64,000 bases of DNA. It comes from Salvia splendens. Its lineage: Eukaryota; Streptophyta; Magnoliopsida; Lamiales; Lamiaceae. The translations under genes and the position numbers were made by a program. The notes below the pieces were generated by a model. That model was not told the DNA's origin. It did not search any database and saw nothing but the letters and a program-made list of their open reading frames with translations. The stretch covers positions 20,196,063-20,260,062 of the forward strand of contig NC_056049.1 of assembly GCF_004379255.2 (NCBI RefSeq). Direction: 5' to 3'. This document shows, in pieces, positions 1 through 12,385 of the stretch. The first letter of the stretch is position 1. Each line of letters opens with the position of its first letter.

Positions 1-333
1 TGGTGTTATATTAATTGGAAACGTTTATTGGTTGTGTTACATTAATTGGAAAATATTTATAATATGTTCCCATGTGCGGAAACAGTAGATGTGTAATCAA
101 TGATTATATATCAAGTTTATAATAAATTTAAAACCTTTTCGTACTATTATTATTTAAAAAGAAAGAAAAGTTTATTGATGGTGTTATATTAATTGAAAAC
201 GTTTATTGGTGTGTTACATTAATTGGAAAATATTTATAATATGTTCCCATGTGCGGAAACAGTAGATGTGTAATCAATGATTATATATCAAGTTTATAAT
301 AAATTTAAAACATTTTCGTACTATTATTATTTT
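1..333. repeat. Two-copy direct tandem repeat, 178-bp period
   Basis: The segment 1-155 is repeated at 179-333 with only a few differences (for example one G lost in the TTGGTTGTG stretch and ACC to ACA near the end). A short A-rich spacer separates the copies. There is no coding potential. Since the window begins inside the array, further copies may lie upstream. Confidence 0.9.
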
Positions 334-920
334 GTTCCGGTTCAACATGCAATTATATAATGTTTGATAATGTCTATATGAGAAGTGATTTTATTGACTC
401 TCATTTGTTTGTGTGTAGATAAATAGAATATTTGTTTCTTTTTGTAAATTTTTAACCATTTGTTTAGTGAGAGGTTTGGATTTAAATGGTGTCGGTTTTT
501 TTTTCTTTTTTTTTAATTTGGTTTATTTATCAAATAAAAATATAATGGAAAATAGTGATTGTCGTTGTTGCATTTAATAGTTGTTGTACTTGGTTACACG
601 TCTAGGCAAAAAAGTGCCTTTTTTTCCTTTTGCGGTTTGCACAAACTTATCTTTTTCTTCTTATTTTCATTTTTGTTTTCTGTTTTTGTCTAGAGTGAAT
701 TACATAAATTATACTTGATTTTTCACTTTCACACATAAATAGTACCTGATCTTTTTTAATCATTTTTAGTACCCTATAATAAGAATAAAAATGTGATATT
801 TTGATTATTTCCATTGTTAGACAGGTTATATTTTCAAGCTATGATATTTCCATTGTTAGATAGGTTATATTTTCCAAATTTGACTATGTATTTGATGGTA
901 AAATAGCAATATTTATATAG

Positions 921-956
<36 letters not shown>

Positions 957-2315
957 TAATAATTATGTGCTCGGAGCTTATAAATTAATTTCTATAATCC
1001 CCTTTCCGACTCGGGATGGGATACCCTGCTGTCCAAAATTGTACAACCACCCCAGCTATTCCTAATACAGCCAGTTATATTCATAATTTTTTCTATTTTT
1101 TTATTTATATATTCATTTATTTTTTGTTAATAGCTGCTATGTAAAATTGCACAGGAGAAAATCCTCATCCTCCCGACTCACTTTGTACGTGGATAAGACC
1201 ATTTAAAATAGAGCTAATATTAATAGGGTAGTTAACAAAACGCAAGTTCAGACACATGCTTCTACTTGAAGTGTATTAACCATACAAATAGAAATAAAAC
1301 TACCTAATTTCATATAAGTCCCAATCTTATTATTCTAAATTTGAATATATACCAAATTAAAATTCTCAGAAGCCTAAATATTTTAATATTTTATCAAAAC
1401 TATCGATATAGCCTGAGAATCCCTCCTAGTTAATTGAAACAACAATATTCAGGATGATATATATTGATAATCAAAATGATGTAATCCATTCTTAATTTCA
1501 TACATTTTACTCTAATTACTGCAATGCACATATCATGACAAAGAAAGATGATTCATAAATTATTTTCGATACTTTAATAGTTCAATTTCTAATCAGTCGA
1601 AAACAATTTTGCTCAAGAATGAAATCACAAGCAATAATTTTATTTCACACATTGAAAATTAATGCATAATTAAAAAAAAAGAGTGACAAAGAATGAGTAG
1701 GTGACACTTGGTGATGTTTTTGTTGTCTACAACACACCAACCAATGAGCGTGTTTATCCTGACAGTGACAGCTCTGTCTCCATACACATGTCTATTCGTG
1801 AGTGGTACGTCGTGGCTTGCAGCTGACCGCCCGTGCACACGCTTGTTCCGGGCCTCATTTTACCCCAAAAGTCCAACCAAGTTAAATGGGCTGTTGGGCC
1901 GTCAGTTTCTCAAGGTAAGCTCCGTAAAATGCCTAATGACATTTTAAAAAAAATAATATTTTAATGCAATAAGATTGTATTTTATCATTAACTTGTTCAT
2001 TAAATTTTGTTTCCCTCATACAGTGTTAAAAAGTCATAGATTAATTGTACATCCTTCCAAAAACAATATTACTCTTTATTTTTCATTTTTGGTTGTCCAC
2101 TAAAATTAAGTATCTAGCTATTTATAATAAATTATTTCTCTAGTAAGATGTTAAAACATGAATCATTTACTACAAGGACTATTTTTTATGGACTTAGGTA
2201 GTAGATATTATCGAACAATAAATTATGTACACTACAAAATATATCAATGTCTTATATTATAAAAGTCGTTATAAATTTATAATCAAACATGTCATGTTCA
2301 TTTCATGCTGATTGT
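334..2315. other. AT-rich intergenic DNA, no gene seen
   Basis: No ORF with recognisable protein similarity was found. The only distinct features are a TAA microsatellite at 921-953 and a less AT-rich patch at 1710-1920 with short ORFs that I do not recognise. Confidence 0.6.
921..953. repeat. (ATA/TAA)n microsatellite
   Basis: About eleven uninterrupted ATA trinucleotides, followed by a degenerate AAT tail to about 965. Confidence 0.95.
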
Positions 2316-2317
2316 TA

Positions 2318-2575
2318 CTCCCTTCGTATGTAAATATGAGATCCTTTTTTTCATTTTAGTTCTTCCGTGAATAAAAGTTCCGGTCATATTTATTATAAGT
2401 GGTAATAAGGTCACATATTCCATTTAATGATTTCACTCACATTTCATTTGAACCTAATAAGAGTATATATAATTGGGACTAATATTCCACTAACTTTTTT
2501 TTCACCCACTATTCTTAACATTTTTTAAAATATGTGTTGGACAGAAATGAAATTACAAATGGCGGATAAAAGGAG
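2318..2575. mobile_element. Stowaway-type MITE
   Basis: A 258-bp segment starts CTCCCTTCG and ends in the reverse complement type AAAGGAG, with TA on both sides (2316-2317 and 2576-2577). The interior has the usual Stowaway layout, with blocks resembling CACATTCCA, CCACTAACT and TTTTTTAAAA. It is non-coding. The assignment to Stowaway (Tc1/mariner-like) rests on the terminal motif and TA target. Confidence 0.85.
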
Positions 2576-2577
2576 TA

Positions 2578-4740
2578 TACTAGCTCTGTGTGAATCAGAA
2601 GATTTTCTATATAAGAATACGAAATCATAATGTTAATTGCAAATTATTAATGGTTCAACATGATATGAATAAAGTGGAATATAGAATATGGGATATGCGA
2701 GTCATAAAAATATGGAATTTATTTTAATGCGATAAGGATGGATTTTTCATCAAACCCGGATGTCAATTAAATTGTGAAAGTGGTGTGGAGTGGAGGCACA
2801 AACCATGAAAACTTATTGAGAGTGATGTATTTGTCATTGATAGGCATAGGAGATATGAATTGATGTATTTAAATTTGAGTTGCATGTGATATATGGTCAA
2901 GATCATTAAATGAGATAGACTTGTATGAAAGTTTAGATAAACAAAGTGGACCTAGTTACCGATACCGGTTATACGTTTTAAATATTTTTTTAACAAACAT
3001 AGTAAATTAATTAAAACTTTACATAAGAACATGCATAACGGTGGATCACAACGCTAGCCATTCCAATCTGCCATTAGCCACCACCATGCAAGGGATAGAG
3101 TCGCCGGCCCGAGACTCTCTTGTGGCTCTTCGGCTAAAAAGGTCGTCATTCGCACGTGTGTTGTACTTACATCTCTTAGTCATTTACAATGCGAGTGCAA
3201 CGCATGCGCTAGAGAGTCTAAATGCATGGGCAACCCTGAAATTAAACTTAGGAGGGATAAAAATATTTACAAGCAAATATTAAAGAATTGAGAAAGGGTC
3301 ATTAAGAAGAAATTTAATAAATTTGTAAATTTCAAAGAAAAACCAGTATAGATACAAATTGAGAGAGAGAATTTGCACCACCTAAGAGCCATGTGGCTCC
3401 GCTACTAGCTAGATGTGCGAGTAAGCGAGTTTGAGACATTTTTTTATTATATAAAATCGAAATATTTAAATAAATAGCTATTATACCACACTTAAAATTA
3501 AATAATTTTTAAAATTGAAATTTACTTTTCTTTCCTTTTTTAGAGAAAATTAAAAATTATTTTTTTGTTAATTTTGAATTACGATGTAAAGATATTTTCC
3601 AACAATATATGTTAGCATTAATTGGCTAAAAATTTAGCTCGTGCTATAAAATGAACAATGGAGATAGGCAAATTCAGGTTAAAATAAAAAAAAAAAGATC
3701 AAAGTTGTGTCAATTTTTAAAGTACAATCTTTAAACTTTTTTCAAAAAATAATCACTAATGACTTAGGACATGTAAAGTGAGGTCATATCAGAAAATGTA
3801 GGTCTAGACTCAACTCGATAATTTGGTTAGTAAAGTGAGGATTATGTCTCAGTGGATATGGATACTCAGATGGTATTGTGTTGTTAAAGTATTAATTATT
3901 TGTAATAATATAATCCACAGACATATGAGTACCTCTTAATTTCGTCCTTTGAAACTCTTCTCATTTTGTTATATAAATATGTTATTCAAAATATTTCTCA
4001 TTTGTTTTTAAGAGAGTACGTAATATATAAGTGTAATCAATTAAGAATGTATTTTTACTACAAATTGTAAACTAAATCTAGACCATTAGATTGTCAAATT
4101 TGTTGTTAATAGACAGACAGAAAAACCATATACTTATTGGCTATTCATCTAAATTGAAGTATATTTCTTATCAAAAAACCGTAGTGGTGAAGTGGTAAAA
4201 CAGTGCCATTTTATTTTCATTTTTAGAAAAATATAATTACTTGCATTTAAAATATTATAATGAAATATATTTCATTTGCTATAATTTAAATCATAAAAAC
4301 TGAATAATGTTGAACCGACATTAATGAATATGTTCCTTATGTTTGAATTAATACATTCAAATTGATCATATTATTGGTTAATTAAAAAATTCTAAGGCTT
4401 ACGTTAATGATAAATAGTTTTGAAGTAAATATTGGATTGTTCTAAGTAATCAGAAGATAATTTTTAATTTGAAAGAGACATTTGAAATGTTTATATGTAT
4501 AACTTTACTAATTACACAAGTCTGTACACATTTAATTTTCTTTTATTATGATTAACAATGTTGTTTTGTAAATTAATATAATTTGTTCTTGCGATTAATT
4601 TCATTTTTATTTACAAAAAGTTAATGTAGTATTTCTTTAAAAAAATAATTCGGCCCGATTAATCTGAAATCCGAAAGATTAGAGTTGCACATGCTCCTAT
4701 TTTTCAAATTACAGTTAGGCCCAGCCCAAGAAACTACAGT
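2578..4740. other. Intergenic DNA upstream of the helicase gene
   Basis: AT-rich and without a recognisable gene. A short less AT-rich island at 3030-3240 has an 80-codon ORF of no recognisable family. The last 150 bases before 4924 are probably promoter and 5' leader: they contain AAACCCTGA at 4803-4811, close to the telo-box motif common at plant translation-related genes. Confidence 0.5.
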
Positions 4741-4923
4741 CATGATATGTTAAACGGCATCGTTTAGGCGAAAGGGCGACGCAACCATTCGTTAAAGGCT
4801 TAAACCCTGATATCTCTTCCTGAATTGGGTGAGGCAGAGCTTAAACCCTATCTCTCTCCATTTCCCCTTAAACCGTATTCAAATTCCCATCACACCCTTC
4901 TCGCTGACACGTATTTTCATATC

Positions 4924-7900
4924 ATGGCTTCCAGAATTGCCCCATTTCACCCAATTTTGAGACCCATTTTGTGCGATGTTTTCCCTCACAAGCTGCATTA
5001 TCAATTTCTCAGGCCCGCAAATTTGCAGAGGAGATTGCTGTTAGCCTCGGTTCAAGCAATTAGGCCGATGCCGCTCGGTAATATCAGATTCTCGACTCGT
5101 TCGTCCCGGGAGAGGATGAGTTCGGGCATGGGCAAGGGCTCGCGGGCCTCGGCCTCCAAGAGTTTGATTGAGGATGAGGCTGATCTGAGTGACTGGGTTA
5201 CTGATCTGAATTCGAGCTCATTCAAGAAAACTCGGGTGTATAGTGATAGTGAGGATGATGGTGGAAGGGGTGGGGATGGGAGGAGAAGACGAGATGGAGA
5301 ATTTGATAAAGATTCCGATTTTAGTGGTAGACGAGGCGGTGGTGGACGTGGGGGGCGGTTTTCTGGTGGTAGGGGTGGTGGGAGAGGCGGGGAACGTGAT
5401 TCGGGTAGATTTGGCAGGGGTGGTGGTAGTTCGTTTGGAGGGAGAGGCGGGGGGCGTGATTCGGGTAGATTCAGTAGGGGTAGTGGTAGTTCGTTTGGAG
5501 GGAGAGGTGAGGAGCGCGAATTTAGTAGGGGCGGTGGTAGCTCGTATGGTGGGAGAGGCGAGGGGCGTGAAACAAGTAAATTTACCAGGGGTGGTGGCAG
5601 AGGTGGGGGGCGTGATTCTGGTAATTTGAGCAGGGGTGGAAGATTTGGGGGTATCTCGGATGAGAGGAGAGAGCGTAACAATGACTATGTGAGCAGGGGG
5701 GGTGGAGAGTGGAAAGAGAAGAGACAGAGTGAGAGAGGTTCGGGAATGACATATGGAAATAGAGGAGGAAGAAGTGGGGATCGAGGTGGTTTGGCGACGA
5801 AAGGAGGAGGAAGAGGGATGGAAAGAAGAGGGTTTGTTGTTACAGATGACGAGGATGTGGATGTGGATGTGGATGAGTATGATGATGATAATGAGGAAGA
5901 AAATGATAAGGGGTATACAAGTTTTAAGGATTTACTTAACAGTGATGAAGCAGATGAAGACGATGATGATGACGATGAAGATGAAGAAGCGAGAGATGAC
6001 GAAGAAGTGGAAGTGGTGAGAGCCAAGCTTGAGAAAGGGAGCTCTGCTAAAAGCTCACCCCAAAGTAGCGATTCATACCTTAGCGAAAGCAGGTGAATTT
6101 TATATCCTTCTAGTTGTACATACACAATTCCTTTGTTAGATGATCGTTTTCGAATGGGAACATAGCCTGTATAACTGTAGCATTGTAGTTTTAATGGATT
6201 AGAGCAAAAAATGTTGTCAGTGTGGTCTAAGTAAAATTGAGTTAACAGTGATTCATTTTATAGAGATCCCACTAACTTAGTTGCTTATTGTTTGGCATTA
6301 GGAAATGTATTACATGGTAATGGGTATGGGTTGAGAAGAATATCAGCTGGGAGGTTAAATACAGAGGATCTTTGAATAGCGAAAAATCAGTTTCTCAAAG
6401 TAGTTGGCAAAAGAAAATTGCCTAAGATTGAAGGGCCTTAGCATTATTTTTATCACTTTTTATGTAGTGTTTGTGTTCTCTTAATTGCAATGTTATCAAA
6501 TAGCGGATATGACGGAGCCATGACGCTATGGCATGGCGTTCGGTGGTGGAAACGCCATAGCATAGCACCATGTCGTTTCCATAGCACCGGCATATCCGTC
6601 ATAAGACAACATTGCGTGTGTACTGCATTTAGGAATGGGGCATTATGCAAGACACATGGAGTTGGAGTTGTATTTTATGCTTTAATAATTGTTTAAAGTG
6701 TTTTAGATGTTATATTTTTAATATTTTTTATTTTTTGAATTATAAATAAATATATATGTATTATTTTATTTATTTAATTATTGACGTCATATCCGCCATG
6801 CTAATACGCCATATCTCTGTGGCAGTTTTTAGGCAAACCGCCATAAGCCGCCATACGAGATTGATAACATTGCTTAATTGTTTTGAATGGGTATGCTCCA
6901 CAGGTTCGATCAATGTCCCATCTCACCTTTATCACTTAAAGGAATCAAAGATGCTGGTTATGAAAGGATGACTATGGTGCAAGATGCAACTCTTCCTATC
7001 ATTTTGAAAGGTTGATAAGGCTTTAGAAGTTACTTTGTTGTGATTCTGACATGTGCCGGAACTACCCATAAACTGAAACTAGGGGTCTATGCTTTGCCAG
7101 CAGTTGTCTCTTCTGTTTACTACATATACTTTTCAAGTTGAAACTTAAGAAAGGATCATTTCATAAGTACATTTAGGGTTTGTGATTTTAATAGGTATAG
7201 TTGCACACTTATATTGCAGATATATGAGAACATACATAAGCACACCATATAGTTCCAGGATCTAACCAATGCATCATACTATTATTTTTGTATGTTTTTG
7301 TTGCAAATCGCTAATGATCCTGTTTCCAGGTAAGGATGTCCTCGCCAAGGCAAGAACTGGCACAGGGAAAACTGTTGCTTTTCTGGTAATGGTTTTGGCT
7401 TATCATTACAGTTTCTCTATTATTATAGTACTTTTAATAAATGAATGATCCACATTTTCACCAGTAAATTATGAAGTTCAGTATAAGGTTATCGAATTAA
7501 ATTTTATGTCATTTTATAATGCTGGTAGATATGATGAAAAATTCCAGTGCTTACTATTGCTGAATCAATTCAGCTTCCTGCAATTGAAATCATAGCTCAA
7601 TTACCTCCTGCTGACCGCGATCAAAAAAGATCCCCGATACACGTGCTAGTGATATGCCCAACAAGAGAACTTGCTACTCAGGCTGCTGCCGAGGCCAACA
7701 AATTGTTGAAGTATCATTCTTCTATTGGTGTTCAAGTTGTCATAGGAGGTACCCGGTTAGCTATGGAGCAAAAAAAGATGCAAGCCAATGCATGCCAGGT
7801 GATTTCTCTATGTTACTGTGTGTTACCCTTTGGTTTAATTATTATTGTTTTAATTGTATACGAGCCCGATTGTCCTCAGTTGGTCGTATAATACATAAGA

Positions 7901-9788
7901 CTATAAGAGCTTGTAAGGCTCTATCTGATCTGGCTGGCTATGTCTGGCTCAATCATCTGTTCTATTTGAAAATGCAGATACTCGTGGCAACACCTGGAAG
8001 GCTTAGGGATCATGTAGAGAATACAGCTGGATTTGCAACTCGACTCATGGGAGTTAAAGTCTTGGTCCTTGACGAAGCTGATCATTTACTAGATATGGGA
8101 TTCCGCAAAGAAATAGAGAAAATAATAGCTGCTGTCCCAAAACAACGACAGACACTTCTATTTTCTGCAACAATTCCACAAGAGGTAATATTTGTCTTTG
8201 ATCATGTGGTACCTTGTGAATTGGTGAATTCTGAACTTATAGCACGCAGGTTCGTCAAATCTGCCATGTTGCCCTAAAACGAGACCATGAATACATAAAC
8301 ACAGTAGAAGAAGGAAGTGAAGATACACATGCGCAGGTTTGTTGGAGCGAGCTATTCTTCTCACTGCTATATCTGATGTTTTGTAAATCAGAGTCGTGAT
8401 AATTTGTAGCATTCCAACCTTTTCAGGTCAGGCAGACGCACCTAGTCGCACCTTTGGACAAACACTTTTCGCTTCTTTACACTATGCTAAAAGAGCATGT
8501 TGCAGATGATGTTAACTACAAGGTATCCATATCTACGAACTCTGTAGTATTCTCCTTAATCATCCTCACTCTGATTTAGGTATTCTTCAAATCACATTAA
8601 GAATTAGAATAGCGAGCCTAGAAATGGAGTGTGATAAAGGCATGTTTGTTTGGGGGAGTAAGGCCTTGAAGTTCTTTGAAGAGCCCATTGTGAAATAAAT
8701 AAAAATCACTTTGATGTCAAATGGAATAACTCTAGAATTCTTATGGGACAGAGATCTTCAACAATTCTTAGCATCTATTTGTGTCTCCATGATTGGAATG
8801 TTCATTATAATTCTGATACAAAACAGTGACAGATCAAGACAGCTTTGAGTTGTGTAATCTATATCATCTATTATAATTTATCACCCGCAAGAGAGCTAGT
8901 CGAGATGTATTCTTAGAAGATTGGACACTTTTCTGTAATTCATTACGAAATACGTGGAAAATATTTACTTATGTGATCCAGCCTTTTTTTGTGTAACAGG
9001 TCCTTGTTTTCTGCACCACCGCAATGATGACAAAGCTCGTTGCTGAGCTTCTCAACGAGCTTAACTTGAATGTCAGAGAGATACATTCTCGAAAACCACA
9101 AAGTTACAGGACGAGAGTCTCGGATGAGTTTAGGAAGTCGACTGGTCTAATTCTCGTCACGTCTGACGTGTCTGCGCGTGGTGTTGATTATCCTGATGTC
9201 ACCCTCGTTGTGCAGGTTATTCAATACTCGATCCATGTTCCTTTGGTTTTAAATTCCTCGCTGTACATGTTGACTGAATTGTCATTTTTTTTTGTTTAGA
9301 TCGGTGTTCCTGCAGATAAACAGCAATATATCCACCGATTGGGTCGAACCGGCCGAAAAGGAAAAGAAGGGGAAGGTGTGCTGTTGTTGGCACCTTGGGA
9401 AGAGTTCTTCTTGAACACCATCAAAGACCTGCCAATATCGAAGGCATCTGAACCATTGGTCGATCCAGATACTACGAAAAGGGTAAGTAAATCATTCACA
9501 ACTGTAGATAGAATTATTATTCTTTCATTCTTTATTCTTAGTTTTGGTGTCGTGTGGCAGGTCGAACGTGCTTTGTGCCAAGTCGAGATGAAGAGCAAAG
9601 AATCAGCATACCAGGCGTGGCTCGGGTACTACAACTCCAACAAAAGTGTTGGTCGAGACAAATATAAGCTCGTGGAGCTTGCAAATGAGTTCAGCAGGAG
9701 CATGTGTCTGGACAACCCTCCGGCCATTCCGAAGCTAGTCCTCGGGAAGATGGGTTTGAAGAACATCCCTGGATTGAGATCAAAGTAG
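4924..9788 (+). CDS. RH26: DEAD-box ATP-dependent RNA helicase, RH26/RH31 type
   Basis: Likely an ATP-dependent RNA-unwinding or remodelling enzyme. Exons: 4924-6092, 6904-7010, 7330-7385, 7574-7798, 7978-8184, 8250-8336, 8427-8522, 9000-9215, 9300-9482, 9561-9788. All introns are GT-AG and every junction keeps frame, giving 857 aa. Helicase motifs in order: ARTGTGKT at 433-440, PTREL 473-477, TPGR 524-527, DEAD 551-554, SAT 582-584, an ARGVDYP segment near 710, and HRLGRTGR 733-740. The first 75 residues are rich in Arg/Ser/Leu with few acids, which fits an organellar transit peptide (inferred). Residues about 135-300 are an RGG/glycine-rich region, followed by an Asp/Glu-rich stretch at about 309-360; both are outside the helicase core. 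ATG 4924 is chosen because it starts the transit-like sequence. Within the plant RH25/26/31 group, the long N-terminus best fits RH26, but the exact orthology is from memory. Intron 1 carries a hAT MITE. Confidence 0.95.
5375..5610 (+). repeat. Coding minisatellite for the RGG-rich region
   Basis: About four imperfect units of roughly 50-60 bp follow one another in exon 1 of the helicase. Each unit runs GGGAGAGGCG, a variable RDSGRF-type stretch, then AGGGGTGGTGGTAGTTCG. All units are a multiple of three in length, so copy-number change would alter only the number of RGG-type repeats. Confidence 0.8.
6488..6872. mobile_element. hAT-type MITE in helicase intron 1
   Basis: A 385-bp element with perfect 12-bp terminal inverted repeats, CAATGTTATCAA at 6488-6499 and TTGATAACATTG at 6861-6872. 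It is flanked by a perfect 8-bp target duplication, CTTAATTG (6480-6487 and 6873-6880). An internal inverted repeat around GACGCTATGGCATGGCGTT / AACGCCATAGCATAGC makes it hairpin-prone. There is no transposase. The 8-bp duplication points to hAT mobilisation. Confidence 0.93.
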
Positions 9789-10299
9789 ACAATGAAAGAC
9801 ACATTTTCATTTTACGTTAGTTTTATGTGAGGAGACTTGACCATCATTAGCCTAAATTTTTGTAAATTCAATCTAAGCAAGGAAATTTGTAGGCCATTTC
9901 TTTGTAGAGAAACATTTATAATGCTTATGCTTTTGCCGAAATGTAAACAAAGATAATTTGATGGAAATCTAGCCTCATATTATTACGGTCATAGACTTGA
10001 TTACTCATCAATCTTACAACATACTACTATTAGAGCACCCGCAATGCATCTCGCAGGTGTCTCTTATCTCGTCCCTCCGAGACGAGACTCGTGCGGGATG
10101 CGTTGCAGCGTCCTGTCTCGTCCCACCGAGATGGATGGCACCACGCATGACACCCACTCGACGGCCGACGAGTGGGCTTCGTCACGCTGACGCAATAAAT
10201 CATTTTTTTTAAAAATTCAAATTTAATAAAAAAAAATCAAACGGTAATATTACCGTTTTCGACCGTTTTTTCTTTTTTTTTATTTTTATTTTTTTACTC

Positions 10300-10307
10300 T
10301 ATAAATA
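10300..10307 (+). promoter_or_regulatory. TATA box of the Harbinger ORF1
   Basis: TATAAATA lies about 110 bases before the ATG at 10413, followed by a CACACACAAACACACATC leader. The same TATA plus leader arrangement precedes the coding remnants at 13386 (TATA at 13263-13270) and, on the minus strand, 19796 (TATA at 19914-19921). Confidence 0.7.
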
Positions 10308-10412
10308 CTACTATTTCATCCTCATTACACACACAAACACACATCTATTCTTCCCAAATCATTTCCATTTCCTCTCCAATTTTCATCTAACCTGTCCAAT
10401 TTTCATCACAAA

Positions 10413-11532
10413 ATGTCCGGCGACGGAAACGAGGGCGGCTCCGGTGGGTTTGACATCAACGCGTTTGGCGACTGGGGGCATGTACAATGTATTGGGTGGT
10501 TCGGGTTCCGGTTCGTCGACGTCGGGCACCCAAGGCTCGTCGACGCCGGCGGGGTACCAACCACCCCATTTTGATGTGGATGCATACTCTCGTCCCTCCG
10601 CCCTGAGGTATTCGCATGGATTATCCCAAATTAGGGAGGATTATCCGGATGAACCCACTCCGGAAGGAGGACGAGGCGGTTGAAGCTCCAGGGCATTCGA
10701 CGCTGTGGAGGAAGAGGCAGAGGCGGCCGAGGAGGATGAGGATGTAGGCCGACATCCGTACAGCCGCAAGGATACGATGGCTGTGTACAACGCCTGGATC
10801 AACGTCTCATACGATCCCATCGTCGGGAATCAATAAACCCGGAAGTGCTTCTGGGAAAAGGTCACCGATGCCTACAACGAGATTAAGCCGAAGGGGTCCC
10901 GCCGCCGCACATTGAAGATGCTCTGCGCTCACTTTGATGGAGTCGACAGAGAGGTCAAAAATTCTGCAGCATCTACAAGACTGAAGCGGCTCATTACCAA
11001 AGCGGAGCCACGGGAGCCGACATTCTGAGATCGACTTTGCGAGTCTATTTCGACGACACCGGCAAAGAATTCAAACATGTCGATGTTTGGGAGGTCGTCA
11101 AAGACGAGGCAAGGTGGGCCGGTGTCCAGTCCAGCACGGGCTCGACCTCGAAGCGCACGAAGCACACGACGGGTGACCAATACTCGTCTAGTGGGGGCGG
11201 TTCAGGCAGCGCCGCACAAGAGGTTGCCTCGCAGGAGGTTGAGGGCACGGCGGACGATGTAGGGGGGGTCCTCCCGTGGGCGCCGTCGGCCGCAAGGGAC
11301 CAAGGCGGCGAAGGCGGCTAGAGGGAGGAGGGGTCGAGGCGAATCAAGCCAGGCGGGCTCCCAAAGGCCGCCCTCCTCCTTAATGTCCATGTACTTCACC
11401 GCCACGATGGAGGACACTTCCTTCATGACGCCTGCCAGATTTCAAGCCCATCATGCCGGCATTGTGTATCTGGCGGGACAACTTGGTATTCAGCCTCCAC
11501 CGCCTCCGGGGGATGATTCGCCGGCGGAGTAG
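10413..11532 (+). pseudogene. Harbinger ORF1, Myb/SANT-like DNA-binding protein, broken
   Basis: In PIF/Harbinger elements this second protein binds DNA and helps the transposase reach the nucleus (family knowledge). It begins MSGDGNEGG and ends GIQPPPPPGDDSPAE before TAG 11530-11532. The central part has the trihelix/SANT-like layout, with AVYNAWINVSYDPIVGN, then FWEKVTDAYNEIKPKGS and FKHVDVWEVVKDEARW, followed by a Ser/Lys/Gly-rich linker. It is not expressible as one protein: the frame shifts near 10475 and again near 10680, a TAA interrupts at about 10834 just after the SANT block starts, and the frame slips near 10960. Similar proteins are often annotated as glutathione S-transferase T3-like in plant genomes, which is a misnomer. 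Confidence 0.8.
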
Positions 11533-12136
11533 TTTTTATAATTTCTATAAAATTGTATTTTAAATTATGTCTTTTTATATTTATTATGCCACGAATTTAA
11601 TTATGTATATTTTTTAGAATTTTAAATTGTAATTTTTATTTTATTTAATGAATGGTGTTTTTATTAATTGAATTTGTTGGAAATAAAAATAAAAAATGAA
11701 ATTGAATGAATAGTTAAGGAATGAGATGGTTAAGAGACGGATAAGAGATGGAGAGTTGCAGGGTCTGTCTCTTAGTTAAGAGATGGAGTGAAAAATACAG
11801 TGGGACCCATAAATAGTTAAGAGATGGTTAAGAGACGGATAAGAGACAGCGTTGCGGATAACCTTAACTAACATCCTGATCTCACCTTAAATCCCAAAAA
11901 TCACAGCTAATAATTTGTTATAAAATGCCTATAAACAACCAATCATAATCTACAAAATGACACGGCTCATATATAAACAACTCTAACCATAAAACACTTT
12001 TAACAAAAATAAATAACTAAGCAACAACCCAACTAAGTGAAGCCCACTTGAATTTTATAACGCTAGGTTACTTTAAATAACATATTTCTATATTTCTATA
12101 TAAGAGAGGAAGTATAATATTTCTATTGTTGATATT

Positions 12137-12385
12137 GTTGGAGGTTTATGTGAATAATAATTTGCTGAATTTGCATAAAAATTAAGAAAACTATTAAGAC
12201 GAATAGAAAAGTAGGTGCATTCACACAACTTTTGTCGGATGCTTGTTGGTTCAATAACTACTGTTCACCAACAAGGATATAACAAAAGTATGTCGTAAAT
12301 GCAACTACATTTTAGCTCCTCTTAATAGTTTTTTTGATTTTCGTGTAGATTCAGTAGATTATTCTCCACGTCAACTTCCATCAAC
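12137..12385. repeat. Foldback (hairpin) element about 250 bp
   Basis: The left arm (12137-about 12250) and right arm (about 12267-12385) are imperfect inverted copies over about 110 bases. Conserved blocks include AAACTATTAAGA / TCTTAATAGTTT, AACTTTTGTCG / CAAAAGTATGTCG and GCTTGTTGG / CCAACAAGG. The loop is about 16 bases. I could not define a target duplication. It is either an old MITE or a foldback remnant; the surrounding 11867-12796 has no other recognised feature. Confidence 0.75.

Larger units (their letters stand above)
10033..11863 (+). mobile_element. PIF/Harbinger element carrying only ORF1
   Basis: The left end GAGCACCCGCAATGC (10033-10047) and right end GCGTTGCGGATAACC (11849-11863) are imperfect inverted repeats. 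They are flanked by TTA at 10030-10032 and 11864-11866, the target typical of this superfamily. The element is about 1.83 kb. It holds a TATA-box promoter and a damaged Myb/SANT-like ORF1 but no transposase. It shares subterminal palindromes and a promoter block with the elements at 12926-13890 and 18277-20269. Confidence 0.85.

Noticed and set aside
3041..3283. An 80-codon ORF in a less AT-rich island
   Set aside because: No recognisable family, no splice or promoter context; kept only as a note in the intergenic entry.
5052..5681. A 209-codon proline-rich ORF on the minus strand
   Set aside because: It is the complement of the glycine/arginine codons of the helicase RGG region.
10240..10257. 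AACGGTAATATTACCGTT contains TAATATTAC, the geminivirus origin nonamer
   Set aside because: It is part of a palindrome that recurs in the sister Harbinger elements with other centre bases (TAATGTTAC). No Rep gene, iterons or stem-loop context are present.
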